This document shows, one piece after another, positions 60,777 to 64,000 of a stretch of DNA of 64,000 nucleotides. The DNA lies in the NCBI GenBank assembly GCA_024291935.2, contig CM044320.1, forward strand, positions 47,992,001 to 48,056,000, given 5' to 3'. A model generated the notes under the pieces. That model was not told where the DNA came from. It made no database searches and was given only the letters and a program-made list of their open reading frames with translations. Position 1 is the first letter of the stretch, and each line of letters opens with the position of its first letter. A program made the translations under genes and the position numbers. The stretch is from Okapia johnstoni. Taxonomy: Eukaryota > Chordata > Mammalia > Artiodactyla > Giraffidae.

Positions 60777-63184
60777 CCACTTCTTTCCCATTCTATTGTT
60801 TTCCTCTCTTTCTTTGCATTGATCTCTGAGGAAGGCTTTCTTTTATCTCCTTGCTGTTCTTTGGAACTCTGCATTCAAATGGGTATATCTTTACTTTTCT
60901 CCTTTGCCTTTTGCATCTCTTCTTTTCACAGCTATTTGTTAAGGCCTCCTCAGACAACCATTTTGCCTTTTTGCATTTCTTTTTCTTGGGGATGGTCTTG
61001 ATCACTGCCTCCTATACAATGTCACAAACCTCTGTCCATAGTTATTCAGGCATTCTGTCTATCAGATCTAATCCCTTGAATCTATTTCTCACTTCCACTG
61101 TGTAATCATAAGGGATTTGATTTAGGTCATACCTGAATGATCTAGTGGTTTCCCCTACTTTCTTCAATTTAAGTCTGAATTTGGCAATAAGGAGTTCATG
61201 ATCTGAGCCACAGTCAGCTCCCAGTCTTGTTTTTGCTGACTGTATAGAGCTTCTCCATCTTTGGCTGCAAAAAATATAATCAATCTGATTTCAGTATTGA
61301 CCATCTGGTGATGTCCATGTGTAGAGTCTTCTCTTGTGTTGTTGGAAAAGGATGTTTGCTATCACCAGTGCATTCTCATGGCAAAACTCTATTAGCCTTT
61401 GCCCTGCTTCATTCTGTACTTCAAGGCCAAATTTGCCTGTTACTCCAGGTATTTCTTGACTTTCTACTTTTGCATTCCAGTCTCCTATAATGAAAAGATG
61501 AGAGATCTCTTCAAGAAAATTAGAGATACCAAGGGAACATTTCATGCAAAGATGGGCTCAATAAAGGACAGAAATGGTATGGACCTAACAGAAGCAAAAG
61601 ATATTAAGAAGATGTGGCAAGGATACACAGAAGAACTATACGAAAAAGATCTTCATGACCCCGATAACCACGATGGTGTAATCACTCACCTAGAACCAGA
61701 TATCCTGGAATGAGAAGTCAAGTGGGCCTTAGGAAGCATCACTATCAACAAAGCTAGTGGAAGTGATGGAATTCCAGTTGAGCTATTTCAAATCCTAAAA
61801 GATGATGCTGTGAAAGTGCTGCACTCAATATGCTAGCAAATTTGGAAAACTCAGCAGTGGCCACAGGACTGGAAAAGGTCAGTTTTCATTCCAATCCCAA
61901 AGAAAAGCAGTGCCCAAGAATGCTCAAACTGCTGCACAGTTGCACTCATCTCACACGCTAGCAAAGTAATGCTCAAAAGTCTCCAAGCCAGGCTTCGACA
62001 GTACTGAACCATGAACTTCCAGATGTTCAAACTGGATTTAGAAAAGGCAGAAGAAGCAGAGATTAAAGAGAGTTCCAGAAAAACATCTACTTCTGCTTTA
62101 TTGACTACACCAAAGCCTTTGATTGTGTGGATCACAACAAACTGGAAAATTCTGAGAGAGGTGGGAATACCAGACCACCTGACCTGCCTCCTGAGAAGTC
62201 CATATGCAGGTCAAGAAGCAACAGAACTGGACGTGGAACAACAGATTGGTTCCAAATAGGAAAAGGAGTACGTCAAGGCTGTATATTGTCACCCTGCTTA
62301 TTTAACTTATATGCAGAGTACATCATGAGAAACACTGGGCTGGATGAAGCACAAGCTAGAATGAAGGTTGCTGGGAGAAATATCACTAACCTCTGATATG
62401 CAGATGACACCACACTTATGGCAGAAAGTGAAGAAGAACTAAAGAGCCTCTTGATGAAAGTGAAAGAGGAGACTGAAAAAGCTGGCTTAAAGCTCAACGT
62501 TCAGAAAACTAAGATCATGGCATCTGGTCCATCACTTCATGGCAACTAGATGGGGAAACAATGGAAACAGTGACAGACTTTATTTTGGGGGAGCTCCAAA
62601 ATCACTGCAGATGTTGACTGCAGCCATGAAATTCAGATGCTTGCTCCTTGGAATAGAAGTTATGACTAACCTAGACAGCATATTGAAAAGCAGAGACATT
62701 ACTTTGTCAACAAAGGTCCATCTAGTCAAGGCTATGGTTTTTCCATTGGTCATGTATGGATGTGAGAGTTGGACTGTAAAGAAAGCTGAGCGCCGAAGAA
62801 TTGATGCTTTCGAACTGTGGTGTTGGAGAAGACTCTTGAGAGTCCCTTGGACTGCAAGGAGATCCAACCAGTCCATCCTAAAGGAAATCAGTCCTGAATA
62901 TTCATTGGAAGGACTGATGCTGAAGCTGAGACTCCAATACTTTGGCCACCTCATGCGAAGAACTGACTCATTTGAAAAGACCCTAATGGTGGGGAAGATT
63001 GGAGGCAGGAGGAGAAGGGGATGACAGAGAGTAAGATGGTTGGATGGCATCACCGACTCAATGGACATGAGTTTAAGTAGACTCCAGGAGTTGGTGATAG
63101 ACAGGGAAGCCTGGCATGCTACAGTCCGTGGGGTTGCAAAGAGTCAGACATGACTGAGCGACTGAACTGAACTATACCACTTCT
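60777..63184 (+). mobile_element. BovB insertion with inverted 5' part (twin priming), 8-bp TSD
   Basis: CCACTTCT lies at 60777-60784 and 63177-63184. Between them, 60785 to about 61495 is BovB on the minus strand (endonuclease with IIGDWNAKV and the following linker), and from about 61496 the element reads on the + strand from GAGATCTCTTCAAG through the RT to the tail CTGAGCGACTGAACTGAAC. The RT domain is scarred: the palm is short of part of motif A's surroundings, and TCTGATATGCAGATGACACC places a stop next to the YADD motif. The thumb region stays open in 62539-63024. Dead copy. Confidence 0.94.
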
Positions 63185-64000
63185 ATGAGAGATATATGGT
63201 CATTAACTTTGAAATCTCTGCATATTAAATTTATAATCCTTTTTTTCTCATATTTTTATATATACTTGTCTGGATCTCAATCCATATTTATTGGGTGAAA
63301 TGTAAGATAAAATCAGCCTTTTGGAGAGAAACACCTATATTTGTTCTTTAAAATATTTTTGAAACAAGCTTATGTGTGATAGATTATTTGAAGATTTATA
63401 TAAATTTCTAAGTCTTTGTGTTTGTTTGTTTTTAATAAGTTCCCGTCCCCTCTTTAAGACTCACCTCAGCAAATTCTTTGCTGGTTCTCACTCAGTCTTC
63501 CTTTCCTTGAGTCTCAACTTGCCCATTGTGCAGATTTCTGTTACCAATTTTATGACTGTATTGTGATCATCTTTTTAACACATCTATTAGACTATACTCT
63601 CTGTTGGCCGGGCTGATTATGTCTTTATTTTCTCATAAAGCACTGTGCTGCCATTGTGGTGTTAAACACTGAGATGTGGGATTGTGATATTAGAATTCTA
63701 CTGCTAACCCCAGTAAATTTATTTTTACCCTGTAAGATCCCTGAGACCGGAAAACACACAAAGAACAACTGCAGAAGAAAGCAGGGGAGCCTTATCTAGA
63801 TTAGTGGCCAGAAACTTCCGGGTAAGGCTCCGTGAAATTGGACTGGAGTGGCCTCTTCTATACATTAGGTTCAAAACTGAATGTCACAACTGACTAGTGA
63901 CAAGGGAGGGCCAAAGAGAAGAGCACACAACAGCATAGAGAGGTGATTGAGATTTTCCCATGTGGACCCTGGCTCAGCTTACCCTTTCTGCCATGTGGGA
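63185..64000. other. WASHC3 intron 5, distal end of window
   Basis: 63185-63700 is AT-rich and unassigned. From about 63730 the composition is more GC-rich (GAGACCGGAAAACACAC onward) and may be part of an interspersed element running past the window, but I cannot name it. Confidence 0.4.

Larger units (their letters stand above)
32555..64000 (+). other. WASHC3: WASHC3 (CCDC53) gene, 5' part (gene-level span inside window)
   Basis: WASH complex subunit 3 is a small coiled-coil subunit of the pentameric WASH complex (with WASHC1, WASHC2/FAM21, WASHC4/SWIP and WASHC5/strumpellin), which activates Arp2/3 on endosomes for retromer-dependent sorting (family knowledge). Exons 32555-32605, 33156-33254, 38412-38477, 40593-40700 and 44824-44934 are all phase 0 to phase 0, flanked by AG and GT, and encode 145 residues. 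The recalled human protein is 194 residues; the missing 49 (starting GVPVMAIRNK and ending in an acidic Ser-rich tail) were not found up to 64000, so the gene continues past the window. Confidence 0.94.

Noticed and set aside
62539..63068. Overlapping frames of 161 (+) and 162 (-) codons as genes
   Set aside because: The + frame is the BovB thumb/3' region; the - frame is its shadow, repeated at every BovB 3' end in the window.
45000..64000. Final WASHC3 exon(s) within the window
   Set aside because: I looked for the GVPVMAIRNK-type continuation and the acidic Ser-rich C-terminus and did not find them; they most likely lie beyond 64000.

Overview
This window is mammalian nuclear DNA from a ruminant, most likely a bovid (cattle, sheep, goat or a close relative). 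The evidence is repeat content together with vertebrate gene structure. It holds many copies of the ruminant LINE BovB, the ruminant SINEs Bov-tA and BOV-A2, CHR-type artiodactyl SINEs, an L1 of bovine type, and older mammalian repeats (MIR, L2, MER5A-like, Tigger). Protein-coding sequence is a small fraction, split into short exons with GT/AG introns. There is no bacterial, phage, plasmid or CRISPR content.

Two host genes lie head to tail on the + strand. The first is the 3' half of NUP37 (nucleoporin of the Y complex): five coding exons between 10147 and 18923 encode the C-terminal ~176 residues, followed by a short 3' UTR with a polyadenylation signal at 19049. The exons for the N-terminal half lie upstream of the window. 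The second is WASHC3 (CCDC53, WASH complex subunit 3). Its CpG-rich promoter lies at ~32.35-32.55 kb, its start codon at 32555, and five coding exons (to 44934) encode the first 145 of about 194 residues. The last exon(s) were not found and presumably lie beyond 64000. Both annotations rest on exon-by-exon translation with consistent phase and splice sites, compared with human proteins recalled from memory. NUP37 acts at the nuclear pore and kinetochore and WASHC3 on endosomes; being neighbours does not imply a shared pathway.

Layout: 1-10146 NUP37 intron; 10147-19075 NUP37 3' exons; ~19.1-32.35 kb intergenic, carrying a dense cluster of BovB copies (20.4, 21.2-23.0, 25.3-27.4, 29.5 kb); 32.35-44.9 kb WASHC3 promoter and exons 1-5 with many SINEs in introns; 44.9-64 kb a long WASHC3 intron with a 5'-truncated L1 (50.4-51.8 kb), a 66-bp tandem duplication (54.2 kb) and a rearranged BovB (60.8-63.2 kb).

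The most interesting structure is in the retrotransposons. Two BovB insertions (25286-27431 and 60785-63176) have their 5' part inverted and are flanked by direct repeats, the signature of twin priming. The first was later interrupted by another BovB with its own 7-bp duplication. A third (21236-23014) joins a BovB 3' end to an inverted endonuclease segment in an order that simple twin priming does not explain. I found no undescribed multi-gene system; the ORFs outside the exons are retrotransposon fragments or chance frames.
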